Below, one piece after another: positions 25,614 through 33,916 of a stretch of DNA of 58,515 nucleotides; within the stretch, counting starts at the first letter, position 1; every line of letters begins with the position of its first letter. This DNA comes from Chitinophagaceae bacterium. Lineage in GTDB: Bacteria; Bacteroidota; Bacteroidia; Chitinophagales; Chitinophagaceae. The notes under the pieces are model-generated. The model made no database searches, was not told the origin of the DNA, and saw only the letters and a list, made by a program, of their open reading frames with translations. Made by a program: the position numbers and the translations under genes. The stretch spans positions 1 through 58,515 of the forward strand of contig JANWIJ010000031.1 of NCBI GenBank assembly GCA_025449935.1, given 5' to 3'.

Positions 25614-27152
25614 ATGTCAAAAATGAAGGCGATTTTGCTCATCATGGACGGCTGGGGATTGGGAAAGGTTGCTTCTGCTGATGCCATCCAAAACGCCAAT
25701 ACCCCCTTTACCAGGGCTTTATATTCCAAATACCCCCATTCGACTTTAACCACCTGCGGTGAGATGGTTGGACTGCCAGATGGGCAAATGGGGAATTCTG
25801 AGGTAGGCCACCTCAACCTGGGAGCCGGACGTGTGGTTTACCAGGAATTGCAGCGAATAAATGTGGCTGTCAGGGATGGTGATTTCTACCGGAATGAAAA
25901 ACTGGTGAATGCCATCAGGTATGCGAAAAAAAATATGAAGCCGCTTCATCTGCTGGGGCTGGTGAGCGATGGCGGAGTGCATTCACATATCAACCACCTG
26001 AAAGCCATTCTATCCTTGTGCGTTTCAGAAGAATTTACAGATGTTTATATCCATGCATTTACTGATGGCCGTGACTGCGACCCCAAAAGCGGGCTGGGTT
26101 TCATAACAAACCTGCAAAAGTTCTGCAACGAAACAACGGGCAAAATAGCTACAGTCAGTGGCCGGTATTACGCGATGGACCGGGATAAGAGATGGGAAAG
26201 GATAAAGCTGGCCTATGATGCCCTTGTACATGGAACAGGTGAAAAAGCCACTGATGCTATACAGGCAGTAGAAAATTCATACAATAAAAATGTCACGGAT
26301 GAATTCATTCATCCGTCAGTTGTCCTCGATGAAGGACAACAGCCTTTAGCCAGAATTAAAGATGGTGATGTGGCTATTTGTTTCAATTTCAGAACCGACC
26401 GGTGCCGGGAAATTACACAGGTGTTAACCCAGAATGATTTTCCGGAATACGGGATGAAAAAGCTTTCGCTTGATTTTACAACCATGACGGAATATGACAG
26501 TACGTATAAAAATGTGCACGTGATTTTTGAAACAGATAATCTTAATAATACATTGGGGGAAATCCTGGCCCAACATGGATTGAAACAAATCCGCATGGCG
26601 GAAACTGAGAAATACCCGCATGTCTCTTTCTTTTTCAGTGGGGGGCGGGAACAGCCCTTTAAAGGTGAAACACGAATCATGATCCCATCTCCCAAAGTCG
26701 CCACTTATGATCTGCAACCGGAAATGAGTGCTTATGAATTAACAGAAGCACTGTTAACGGAAATACATAAAAAAACTGCCGATTTCATTTGCGTGAATTA
26801 TGCTAATACCGACATGGTAGGGCATACGGGAGTTTGGAGCGCTGCTATTAAAGCGGCGGAAACAGTTGATCAATGTGTAGAAAAAGTGGTAACTGCCGGC
26901 CTGGAAAACGGCTATACTATTTTCCTGACAGCCGACCATGGCAATTCTGACTATATGATCAATGAAGATGGTTCACCGAATACAGCCCATACCCTCAACC
27001 CGGTGCCTTTCTTTATTATCGATAAAGACTGGAAAGGCAGTATCCGCCCCGGGAAACTCGGGGATATTGCCCCCACCATGCTGACGATGATGGGTATCCC
27101 TCTTCCCAAGGAAATGACGGGCGACATCTTAATTTCCAACTCCAACGCATAA
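25614..27152 (+). CDS. gpmI: 2,3-bisphosphoglycerate-independent phosphoglycerate mutase
   Basis: 512 residues from ATG 25614 (ATG 25623 also possible). It interconverts 3- and 2-phosphoglycerate. The phosphatase-superfamily metal sites are visible: Asp12 in IMDGWG, the phosphorylated Ser62 in GQMGNSEVGHLNLGAG, NYANTDMVGHTG and LTADHGNSD. The inserted transferase domain contains VSDGGVHSH, FTDGRD and RYYAMDRD. Length is normal. It is followed 21 bases later by the haem-binding protein gene; a functional link is not obvious. Confidence 0.97.
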   Translation: MSKMKAILLIMDGWGLGKVASADAIQNANTPFTRALYSKYPHSTLTTCGEMVGLPDGQMGNSEVGHLNLGAGRVVYQELQRINVAVRDGDFYRNEKLVNAIRYAKKNMKPLHLLGLVSDGGVHSHINHLKAILSLCVSEEFTDVYIHAFTDGRDCDPKSGLGFITNLQKFCNETTGKIATVSGRYYAMDRDKRWERIKLAYDALVHGTGEKATDAIQAVENSYNKNVTDEFIHPSVVLDEGQQPLARIKDGDVAICFNFRTDRCREITQVLTQNDFPEYGMKKLSLDFTTMTEYDSTYKNVHVIFETDNLNNTLGEILAQHGLKQIRMAETEKYPHVSFFFSGGREQPFKGETRIMIPSPKVATYDLQPEMSAYELTEALLTEIHKKTADFICVNYANTDMVGHTGVWSAAIKAAETVDQCVEKVVTAGLENGYTIFLTADHGNSDYMINEDGSPNTAHTLNPVPFFIIDKDWKGSIRPGKLGDIAPTMLTMMGIPLPKEMTGDILISNSNA

Positions 27153-27173
27153 CTTTATTCAAATACTGATAAT

Positions 27174-27659
27174 ATGCTCAAGAAAATTCTTCTTTTCCTG
27201 CTGGTCGTTTTAGTAATAATTCAATTCATACATCCCAAAAAGAACAAATCTCCGGGTTCCCAACCCAATTATATCGGGAATGCTTTCCCGGTTCCTGCCA
27301 GTGTGAAATCTATTTTAGCAAAAGCCTGCAATGACTGTCATAGCAATAACACTGTTTACCCCTGGTATGCAGAATTGCAACCCGTTCACTGGTGGCTCAA
27401 TAAACACATCAACAATGGGAAAAGTCACCTGAACCTTGATGATTATACCAACCGGAACCTCCGGTATCAATACCATAAAATGGAAGAAACTATTGAAATG
27501 CTAGAAGACAATAAAATGCCACTGAATTCGTATACCTGGATACACAAAGACGCTAACCTTTCCGGAGAAGAAAAAAATACCCTTATTGCCTGGGCGAATA
27601 GCATTATGGATAACATGAAAGCCAAATACCCACTTGACAGCCTGGTAAGGAAGAAATAG
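27174..27659 (+). CDS. Haem-binding domain protein with CxxCH motif
   Basis: 161 residues. An N-terminal hydrophobic anchor spans about 4-20. A haem-binding domain (PF14376 type) starts with CNDCHSNNTVYPWY, giving the c-type attachment motif Cys52-x-x-Cys55-His56. Conserved aromatic residues (PVHWWLNKHINNGKSHLNLDDY) and a distal Met (NKMPLNSYTWIH) follow. It is predicted to sit on the periplasmic side of the membrane with covalent haem. It lies between gpmI and an uncharacterised membrane protein that precedes a TonB receptor. An electron-transfer or haem-handling role is inference. Confidence 0.87.
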   Translation: MLKKILLFLLVVLVIIQFIHPKKNKSPGSQPNYIGNAFPVPASVKSILAKACNDCHSNNTVYPWYAELQPVHWWLNKHINNGKSHLNLDDYTNRNLRYQYHKMEETIEMLEDNKMPLNSYTWIHKDANLSGEEKNTLIAWANSIMDNMKAKYPLDSLVRKK

Positions 27660-27686
27660 TAGTATATTTGTTACTTATTATTTTCT

Positions 27687-28190
27687 GTGAAAACTGCTAT
27701 CAGAAAGACCACAGCCTTTTTTTTTACACTGCTTGGCTTTACTCCACTGCTGTTTGTTATTATCATCACTATTAAGAAGCACGACGTCCGCCAACGGATG
27801 AAAGAAGAGCTCGAAAGTGATCAGCTTCAAACAATCATTTTGCCTGAAAATGAAGTTGCCTGGATGGACAAACATGAAATTTGGGTAAACGACCATATGT
27901 TTGATATTCATAGCAGCAAACTGGAAAATGGAGTCTACACATTTACCGGGTTATACGACGAAGAAGAAACACAGCTGGTAGAGCAGGAAAGAAATGCCAC
28001 CGGGAAAACCAAAGAACAAAACAGGCTGCTGGTGCAGTTCTTTAAGTGTTTGCCCCTTTTTTGCAGCCAGCCAACCGAGATTTTCCGTATTTCCACGCTT
28101 GATTTTTATAATTCCTTTATTTCCACACATCCCGTCAACCCCTTCCGGGAAATACTTACGCCACCCCCACAGAGCTTGATTATATCCTGA
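27687..28190 (+). CDS. Single-helix membrane protein of unknown function upstream of a TonB receptor
   Basis: 167 residues from a GTG at 27687; no ATG is available before the membrane helix. A helix near 10-29 (FFFTLLGFTPLLFVIIITI) is followed by a charged region (MKEELESD) and a strand-rich domain (VAWMDKHEIWVNDHMFDIHS). A C-terminal hydrophobic cysteine-containing stretch (FFKCLPLFCSQ) and a proline-rich end complete it. I recognise no family. It sits 42 bases upstream of the receptor start, so it is probably a partner in the same uptake locus. Confidence 0.65.
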   Translation: MKTAIRKTTAFFFTLLGFTPLLFVIIITIKKHDVRQRMKEELESDQLQTIILPENEVAWMDKHEIWVNDHMFDIHSSKLENGVYTFTGLYDEEETQLVEQERNATGKTKEQNRLLVQFFKCLPLFCSQPTEIFRISTLDFYNSFISTHPVNPFREILTPPPQSLIIS

Positions 28191-28232
28191 TAGCTGTTAT
28201 TGATTTTTTATTTTATAATCAAACTTTTAATT

Positions 28233-30458
28233 ATGAGAAAGATTGCATTGCTTTCTGCATTGCTATGCTTGTCCGCTGCTGCCTGGTGCCAAACCGATAC
28301 GACCGATGATAAGGACCTGGATGAAGCGGTGGTATATTCCAATAAATTTGTTGAAAAGAAAAAAAACCTGGCCCAAAAGATAGATATTCTCGGTGCTAAA
28401 ACCATAGCCCGTTATAATAGCCAGAATACCGGTGACCTGCTGATCAACAGTGGCAACATATTCGTACAAAAAAGCCAGCAGGGAGGGAGCAGCCCCGTAA
28501 TCAGGGGATTTGAAGCCAGCCGGGTATTGCTGATTGTAGATGGTGTTCGCCTGAATAACGCGATTTATCGTGCCGGCCATCTCCAGAATGCTATCACCGT
28601 TGATCAAAATATGCTGGAAAGAGTGGAAGTGCTTTACGGACCCTCTTCAACCATTTATGGCAGCGATGCGCTTGGTGGCGTTATTCATTTCCGGACGAAG
28701 TCACCCGTATTATCCAACAGCCCTAAAATGCTGGTAAAAGGAACCGGGTTTGTTCGGTACAGTACGGCCAACAAAGAAAAAACTGGTCACGCCGATGTTA
28801 GTCTTGGCTGGCAAAAATTTGGCTGGCTCCAATCTTACACGTACAGTGATTTTGGAGATATGAAAATGGGCAGTAATTACCGGAATAAATATCCTGATTT
28901 TGGGAGGAGGTCTCAATACATAAAAACCGTTGATGGTATCGACTATGTACTGATGAATGATGACGATCGTGTGCAGCTTTTTTCCGGGTACAGTCAATGG
29001 GATATCACGCAGAAACTGCTGTTCCGCCAAAATGAGAAGATATCCCATCACCTCAATTTTCAATATTCCAATTCCTCGGATGTACCCCGCTATGACCGTT
29101 TGCAGGATATCCGCAATTTCGGGGGTAGTATAGGAACCACCTTACGGTATGCAGAATGGTTTTATGGCCCTCAAACAAGAATTATGGGCGCTTATGAACT
29201 GAATATCACCAAGGCCGGTTTCCTTGATGAATTCAAAGTAAATGTAAATTACCAGGACGTTAAAGAAACCAGGCAGCAACGGGAATACCGTCGTTACGAC
29301 CGGTTTGACAGCCGTAGAGAACACATAAAAGTGATCGGGTTCACCATTGATGGCAGGAAATCCTGGAATAACAATGAATTGAACATGGGCGTTGACGGAC
29401 AACTCAATGACCTGAAATCAGTGGCTGACAGAACAAATATCAATACCGGTACAGTATCAAAACTGGATAGCCGCTACCCGGATGGCAAGAATAAAATGAA
29501 TTTCCTTGGTGTCTATGCCCAACACTTACTAAAAATGAAAAAGGGTAAATGGGTTTTAAATGATGGCCTCCGCATCCAGGCCGTTAGCCTGAAATCCAAC
29601 ATCATTGATAATTCCTTTTTTAACCTTCCCGTTACAGAAATCAAACAAACCCCTTTTGCCGTAACAGGCAACCTCGGCCTGGTGTTTATGCCGTCTCCCG
29701 GTTTCAGGGTTACCGGTAATTTATCCTCCGGGTTCAGGGCCCCGAATATTGATGACGCGGTCAGGATATTTGAATCAAGCACAGCCACCAAAAGAGTCAT
29801 TATACCTAACCCTGACATTAATCCTGAATACACGTACAATTTTGACCTGGGTATAACTCATATCATTGCTGACAAAGCACGGTTTGAATTTACCGGTTTT
29901 TATACCCTGTTCAGGAATGCAATTGCCACTGCGCCATTTACCCTAAACGGGCAGGACTCGATTGTTTACAATGGCGTTACCTCAGCGGTATATGCCAGCC
30001 AGAACGTCAACAAAGCTTATTCCCGGGGTCTCAATGCAAGATTGAAAATTGAGTTAAGCAGGAAAGTGGCCTGGGATAATACGGTAACTCAAACATTCGG
30101 CCGTTATAAAAATGCCGATGGAACTAAAAAACCGCTGGACCATGTACCCCCGGTATTTGGTAAATCAAGTCTCAGTTATGCCCATAAAAAATTGACAACA
30201 GAACTATATGGGATGTTTAACGGTTGGAAGAAGAAAAAAGATTACAACCCGGATGGTGAAGATAATGGTCAGTATGCCACACCTGATGGAATGCCTTCCT
30301 GGTTCACCCTTAATTGGAGAGGCAGTTACAATTTTTCCAATAATATTACGCTGCAGGCAGGCATAGAGAATATTTTCGACAAAAATTACAGGTATTTTGC
30401 TTCCGGGTTTTCTGCCCCGGGAAGAAATTTTATACTTGCCTTGAGAGCAGGTTTTTAA
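28233..30458 (+). CDS. TonB-dependent outer-membrane receptor, haem-receptor type
   Basis: 741 residues from ATG 28233. The signal peptide covers 1-19, then a TonB-box-like DLDEAVVY near 28-35. The plug domain (about 45-155) has SPVIRGFEASRVLLIVDGVR and VEVLYGPSSTIYGSDALGG. The 22-strand barrel ends in a terminal Phe. The barrel holds FRAP at 501-504 and NPDI at 526-529, the box pair of haem/haemoglobin receptors such as HmuR, but no His lies between them. The ligand is therefore uncertain: haem, a metal chelate or another siderophore. A terminator follows immediately. Confidence 0.9.
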   Translation: MRKIALLSALLCLSAAAWCQTDTTDDKDLDEAVVYSNKFVEKKKNLAQKIDILGAKTIARYNSQNTGDLLINSGNIFVQKSQQGGSSPVIRGFEASRVLLIVDGVRLNNAIYRAGHLQNAITVDQNMLERVEVLYGPSSTIYGSDALGGVIHFRTKSPVLSNSPKMLVKGTGFVRYSTANKEKTGHADVSLGWQKFGWLQSYTYSDFGDMKMGSNYRNKYPDFGRRSQYIKTVDGIDYVLMNDDDRVQLFSGYSQWDITQKLLFRQNEKISHHLNFQYSNSSDVPRYDRLQDIRNFGGSIGTTLRYAEWFYGPQTRIMGAYELNITKAGFLDEFKVNVNYQDVKETRQQREYRRYDRFDSRREHIKVIGFTIDGRKSWNNNELNMGVDGQLNDLKSVADRTNINTGTVSKLDSRYPDGKNKMNFLGVYAQHLLKMKKGKWVLNDGLRIQAVSLKSNIIDNSFFNLPVTEIKQTPFAVTGNLGLVFMPSPGFRVTGNLSSGFRAPNIDDAVRIFESSTATKRVIIPNPDINPEYTYNFDLGITHIIADKARFEFTGFYTLFRNAIATAPFTLNGQDSIVYNGVTSAVYASQNVNKAYSRGLNARLKIELSRKVAWDNTVTQTFGRYKNADGTKKPLDHVPPVFGKSSLSYAHKKLTTELYGMFNGWKKKKDYNPDGEDNGQYATPDGMPSWFTLNWRGSYNFSNNITLQAGIENIFDKNYRYFASGFSAPGRNFILALRAGF

Positions 30459-30464
30459 TTACCA

Positions 30465-30500
30465 GGGCCTGTTGAAACAAACAGGCCCCTTTTTTATTTT
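30465..30500 (+). terminator. Intrinsic terminator between the TonB receptor and PepSY genes
   Basis: GGGCCTGTT at 30465-30473 pairs perfectly with AACAGGCCC at 30480-30488, with a six-base loop, followed by a T-rich tract to 30500. The PepSY start codon is at 30502, so the downstream gene can only be expressed by readthrough or from a promoter hidden in the receptor gene. Confidence 0.85.
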
Positions 30501-30501
30501 T

Positions 30502-31065
30502 ATGCAAGACACTAAACAACAGGCCAGATGGATTCGCCGGCTCCGCTGGCTTCACCGCAAGATTGCAATTTTCCTGTTTGCATTTTTCCTGGTTATCTCC
30601 GTTACCGGTTTATTACTTGGCATTAAAAAACAAACAGGCCTGTTGGCGCCTACACAAAAAGGAATTTCCAGCGACCTGGGAAACTGGCTGCCTATTGACA
30701 GCCTTCAAAAAAAAGCTAACCGGTTTTTACGTGATTCCGTTCCCGGCAATCTTTCAGCTTCCATAGACCGGATTGATATAAGACCTGATAAAGGGGTTGT
30801 AAAATTTATTTATAAAGATCATTTCAATGGTCTTCAGCTGGATGGTGCTACGGGTGAATTGTTGTCAATCGAAAAAAGAAAAAGCGATTTTATTGAGAAA
30901 TTACATGACGGATCAATGCTCGATAAAATTTTTGGCACGGGCGGTGACCCTGTCAAAGTCAGTTATACGGTTATTATGGGGCTGAGTCTCCTGCTGCTGG
31001 TACTTTCAGGTTTTTGGCTATGGTACGGCCCAAAGAAACTCCGGGAAAGCCGCAAAAACCACTGA
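30502..31065 (+). CDS. PepSY-domain membrane protein
   Basis: 187 residues from ATG 30502. Basic cytoplasmic N-terminus with RWLHRKIAIFLFAFF leading into the first helix (about 22-43). A periplasmic PepSY domain follows (residues 50-150, with DRIDIRPDKGVVKFIYKDHFNGLQLDGATGEL in two strands), then a second helix near 158-177 (LSLLLLVLSGFWLWYG). This is the short two-helix version of the PepSY_TM proteins that accompany TonB receptors for iron and act as ferric reductases or haem-binding partners. Position after the receptor supports that reading. Confidence 0.87.
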   Translation: MQDTKQQARWIRRLRWLHRKIAIFLFAFFLVISVTGLLLGIKKQTGLLAPTQKGISSDLGNWLPIDSLQKKANRFLRDSVPGNLSASIDRIDIRPDKGVVKFIYKDHFNGLQLDGATGELLSIEKRKSDFIEKLHDGSMLDKIFGTGGDPVKVSYTVIMGLSLLLLVLSGFWLWYGPKKLRESRKNH

Positions 31066-31193
31066 TGGGTGTTTCCCAAAGTAAAATCCCCGTTTTTTAT
31101 AAGGAAAACTGCCCGGGATAGCCTGAAATTTTACAAATATGTGCAGCAATTGTACAGGAAAATTGTCTAATTTACAGGCAACCCACGTTAGTT

Positions 31194-31775
31194 ATGACCG
31201 AGGAAGCCATATTAAAAGGTTGTGTAAATAATGATGCCACCGCCCAGCGGGAGTTGTACAACAGGTACAGCCCCAAAATGCTGGCTGTTTGTTATCGTTT
31301 TGCACACAACCGCGAAGATGCCGAGGATATGCTCCAGGAAGGTTTTATTAAGGTGTTTTTACAGATACACACTTTTGAGAACCGCGGAGCCTTTGAAGGG
31401 TGGATCCGGCGGATCGTGGTTCATACCTGCATCAATATCCTGAAGAAGAATAAGAAGTTCAATGAAAGCGTCGATATTATACATGCCACTGGTGTGCAGG
31501 TCAGGGAAGAAAGTGTGCCGGCTATCATTCAGGCAAAACAAGTAGTGGAATGCATAAGGCTTTTGCCAATTGGGTACAGAACAGTTTTGAATCTTTATGC
31601 CGTGGAGGGATACAGTCACCGGGAAATCGCTCACTTGCTGGACATAGAAGAAAGCACCAGCCGCAGCCAGTATACAAGGGCCAAGGCTATGCTGGAAGAT
31701 ATCCTGGTGAGGAAAAAAATATTACAAAAACCGAAACAGCGTACAGATTGGCTTGCCGCTGTTGGCCAACGATGA
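31194..31775 (+). CDS. ECF-type RNA polymerase sigma factor
   Basis: 193 residues. Region 2 is YSPKMLAVCYRFAHNREDAEDMLQEGFIKVF with FEGWIRRIVVHTCINILKK; region 4 is LPIGYRTVLNLYAVEGYSHREIAHLLDIEESTSRSQYTRAKAML. There is no region 3, as usual for ECF factors. It belongs to the sigma70/SigW-like ECF group expanded in Bacteroidota. The next gene, 30 bases downstream, encodes a membrane protein with an anti-sigma-like topology, so the pair probably forms a signalling unit. It is not a SusR/FecI-type unit next to SusC/D. Confidence 0.94.
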   Translation: MTEEAILKGCVNNDATAQRELYNRYSPKMLAVCYRFAHNREDAEDMLQEGFIKVFLQIHTFENRGAFEGWIRRIVVHTCINILKKNKKFNESVDIIHATGVQVREESVPAIIQAKQVVECIRLLPIGYRTVLNLYAVEGYSHREIAHLLDIEESTSRSQYTRAKAMLEDILVRKKILQKPKQRTDWLAAVGQR

Positions 31776-31805
31776 ATCTAAACGTACCCAAAATGCCGAC
31801 TGGTT

Positions 31806-33239
31806 ATGGAAGATAGGTTTGACAATAGAGATTTTGAACAGTTTGTAAAGCAAAATGCTGATCAATACCGGATGTTCCCGTCAGAAAAGGTATGGAATAG
31901 TATACATCATACACTTCATGCCCGCAGAAGATGGTATGGCATTGGTCTTTCCCTGTTATTGCTGACTACGGCAGTAGTAACCTGGGTTATGTTATTGGGT
32001 CCGTCCGGGAAAAAACAAACACTCGCTGTTACTGCTTCCCCATCAACAAAAAATATTATTGAGCAAAAACACGAGCCTGCCGCGATATTAGTGACAGCAA
32101 AACCCTCCCGGAATAAACAGGGTACTTCTTCAACAGCATCCCTCCCGCCGCCACAAAACTTGTTTTTTGCGTCGGCCAATAACGAATTGACGGGGGATGA
32201 TAGTTATTCAGCTATAACCATAACCACCAATAATGACGCGATCCTGGCTACGCAGCAAATCAGCACACAGCCGGCAATTTTAAAAAGATCCTCCCCGGTT
32301 CAGTCCAAAGAACTGTTGATTGTTGCTCCTGTGGCCATCACCAGGCAGAAGCCTGAAATATATAACCCGGAACAAAATCCTGTTGAACAGGCATTGAAGA
32401 ATCCAGGTATTGTTGCAGCTTCGCCGGCCGATCAAAAAAATGCACAGGAAAAAGACAGTTACCCGCTTAGTATTGAAAGTGTGGTTAACTCATACCGGCA
32501 TACGCGCAACAGGAAAAAATTATCCTGGCAGGTTTATGTAGTTCCTACCATCAGCTACCGCGAGCTTAAGGAAAACATGGCCTTTATCCGGGCTGCCCGT
32601 TCCAATGGTACTATTCCTACCAATACCCTAATGCCGGATCTCAACAGCGTAGTTAACCATAAGCCCGATATTGGTTTTGAACTTGGATTTAATACGGGTT
32701 ATCCTGTTTCGCAGAATTTTAAAATAATTGCCGGTCTTCAATTCAATGTAAGCAAATATGATATCCGTGCTTTTAATTATCAAAGCGAGATAACCACTAT
32801 TGCTTTAAACAGCGGTGGAGGGGCCAATTCGGTTTCGACTACTTCCAATTACCGCAGTTATGGCGCCAGCAACAAAGCTAACTGGCTTCGCAACTTATAT
32901 TTTTCCGCTTCTGCGCCCGTTGGTGCTGAAATCGTATTCAACAGCAGCAAGAAAATGTATGCCGGTTTCACCGGTACCATTCAACCCACTTACATGCTGA
33001 GCAACAAGACATACCTGCTGTCAACCGATTATAAAAATTACGCCGAAGTGCCTTCTCTTACCCGGAAATGGAACCTTAATACAGGCTTTGAAGTATTTGC
33101 CGGCTATGCAACCGGTAAACTTGAATGGAGGGTTGGTCCGCAGGTCCGGTACCAGACTCTTTCAACCTTCAAGGATAAATACCCCGTAAGAGAACATCTT
33201 TTTGATTTTGGTTTAAAGGTGGGTGTCATGCTAAAGTAA
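31806..33239 (+). CDS. Inner-membrane-anchored protein with outer-membrane beta-barrel-like C-terminus, candidate anti-sigma factor
   Basis: 477 residues. A cytoplasmic N-terminus of about 45 residues (FEQFVKQNADQYRMFPSEKVWNSI in part) resembles anti-sigma tails. One helix lies near 46-66 (IGLSLLLLTTAVVTWVMLLG). A low-complexity Ser/Thr/Pro/Gln periplasmic linker spans about 70-230. The C-terminal ~240 residues are strand-rich with alternating aromatics (VYVVPTISYREL, FELGFNTGYPVSQNFKIIAGLQFN), as in small outer-membrane barrels. It is encoded directly after the ECF sigma factor, so envelope-to-sigma signalling is a reasonable inference. Confidence 0.78.
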   Translation: MEDRFDNRDFEQFVKQNADQYRMFPSEKVWNSIHHTLHARRRWYGIGLSLLLLTTAVVTWVMLLGPSGKKQTLAVTASPSTKNIIEQKHEPAAILVTAKPSRNKQGTSSTASLPPPQNLFFASANNELTGDDSYSAITITTNNDAILATQQISTQPAILKRSSPVQSKELLIVAPVAITRQKPEIYNPEQNPVEQALKNPGIVAASPADQKNAQEKDSYPLSIESVVNSYRHTRNRKKLSWQVYVVPTISYRELKENMAFIRAARSNGTIPTNTLMPDLNSVVNHKPDIGFELGFNTGYPVSQNFKIIAGLQFNVSKYDIRAFNYQSEITTIALNSGGGANSVSTTSNYRSYGASNKANWLRNLYFSASAPVGAEIVFNSSKKMYAGFTGTIQPTYMLSNKTYLLSTDYKNYAEVPSLTRKWNLNTGFEVFAGYATGKLEWRVGPQVRYQTLSTFKDKYPVREHLFDFGLKVGVMLK

Positions 33240-33265
33240 CCGACACTAACTGCCTGCTTTGCTTG

Positions 33266-33306
33266 AAAATATCCCGTGTCGTTAAAACGATGCGGGATAT
33301 TTATTT
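33266..33306 (+). terminator. Intrinsic terminator after the sigma-factor operon
   Basis: AATATCCCGTGTCG pairs with CGATGCGGGATATT (14 bp, two G-U pairs) around a TTAAAA loop, followed by a T-rich stretch. It ends the ECF sigma/partner operon and separates it from the lipoprotein at 33336. Confidence 0.85.
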
Positions 33307-33335
33307 TCAACCCTCAATTCTGCTAATTTTATACC

Positions 33336-33914
33336 ATGAAAAGAATGCTGGTATTATTTTTTGGGATTAGCTTTTTTATGGTATCCTGCAAACCCGGGAG
33401 GAAAGAAGCGAATAAAAACTTTATTTCCGTGGTATCGCTGATCGAAAAACAGGTAGCTCACATTGACACGTCCCTGTACTCCATTCAAAAAATAGTGACC
33501 GCGGACAGTCTCCACAGCGACACCACCTATATCAGGCGGGAAGAATTCAGGGCCGCAGCGAAAGAATTCCTGGAAATTCCTGACCTGTCCGATAAAAAAG
33601 TAGCCAAACGATTTAAAGAAGAGCCAGCCCGTTATGATGAGCTCCTGGGAAGAGTTGTGATCTCGTACATCCCGGTAGACCCGGTAAAAGAGGAATATAA
33701 AAACCAGGAACTGGTGGTCACACCGAATATTGCTACCGGCGACAAAGTGAATAATATTATTATCAGCCGGGTCATCAGCAACCGCGATAGTTTTATGCGG
33801 AAAAATATGCTGTGGATGCTGGATAAGAGCTTTCTTATCACTACGATCTCCCAAAAACCGGGCGAACCCGAAAAAATCACTACGACCAAAGTAACCTGGA
33901 ATGAAGAGAATTGA
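33336..33914 (+). CDS. Lipoprotein of unknown function
   Basis: 192 residues. The signal peptide ends at MVSC with Cys18 lipidated. The mature protein is mixed alpha/beta without a recognised domain: a helix with ISVVSLIEKQVAHIDTSLYSIQK, then a segment with DLSDKKVAKRFKEEPARYDEL, and a C-terminal strand-rich half (KTTTKVTWNEEN-like end). It follows the sigma-factor operon after a terminator and its stop lies two bases before the uvrC ATG, so it is co-transcribed with uvrC by position only. Confidence 0.75.
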   Translation: MKRMLVLFFGISFFMVSCKPGRKEANKNFISVVSLIEKQVAHIDTSLYSIQKIVTADSLHSDTTYIRREEFRAAAKEFLEIPDLSDKKVAKRFKEEPARYDELLGRVVISYIPVDPVKEEYKNQELVVTPNIATGDKVNNIIISRVISNRDSFMRKNMLWMLDKSFLITTISQKPGEPEKITTTKVTWNEEN

Positions 33915-33916
33915 TA

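Noticed and set aside
33354-33854. 166-codon minus-strand frame over the 192-residue lipoprotein
   Set aside because: The plus-strand frame has a lipobox and feeds directly into uvrC; the antisense frame has no such support.
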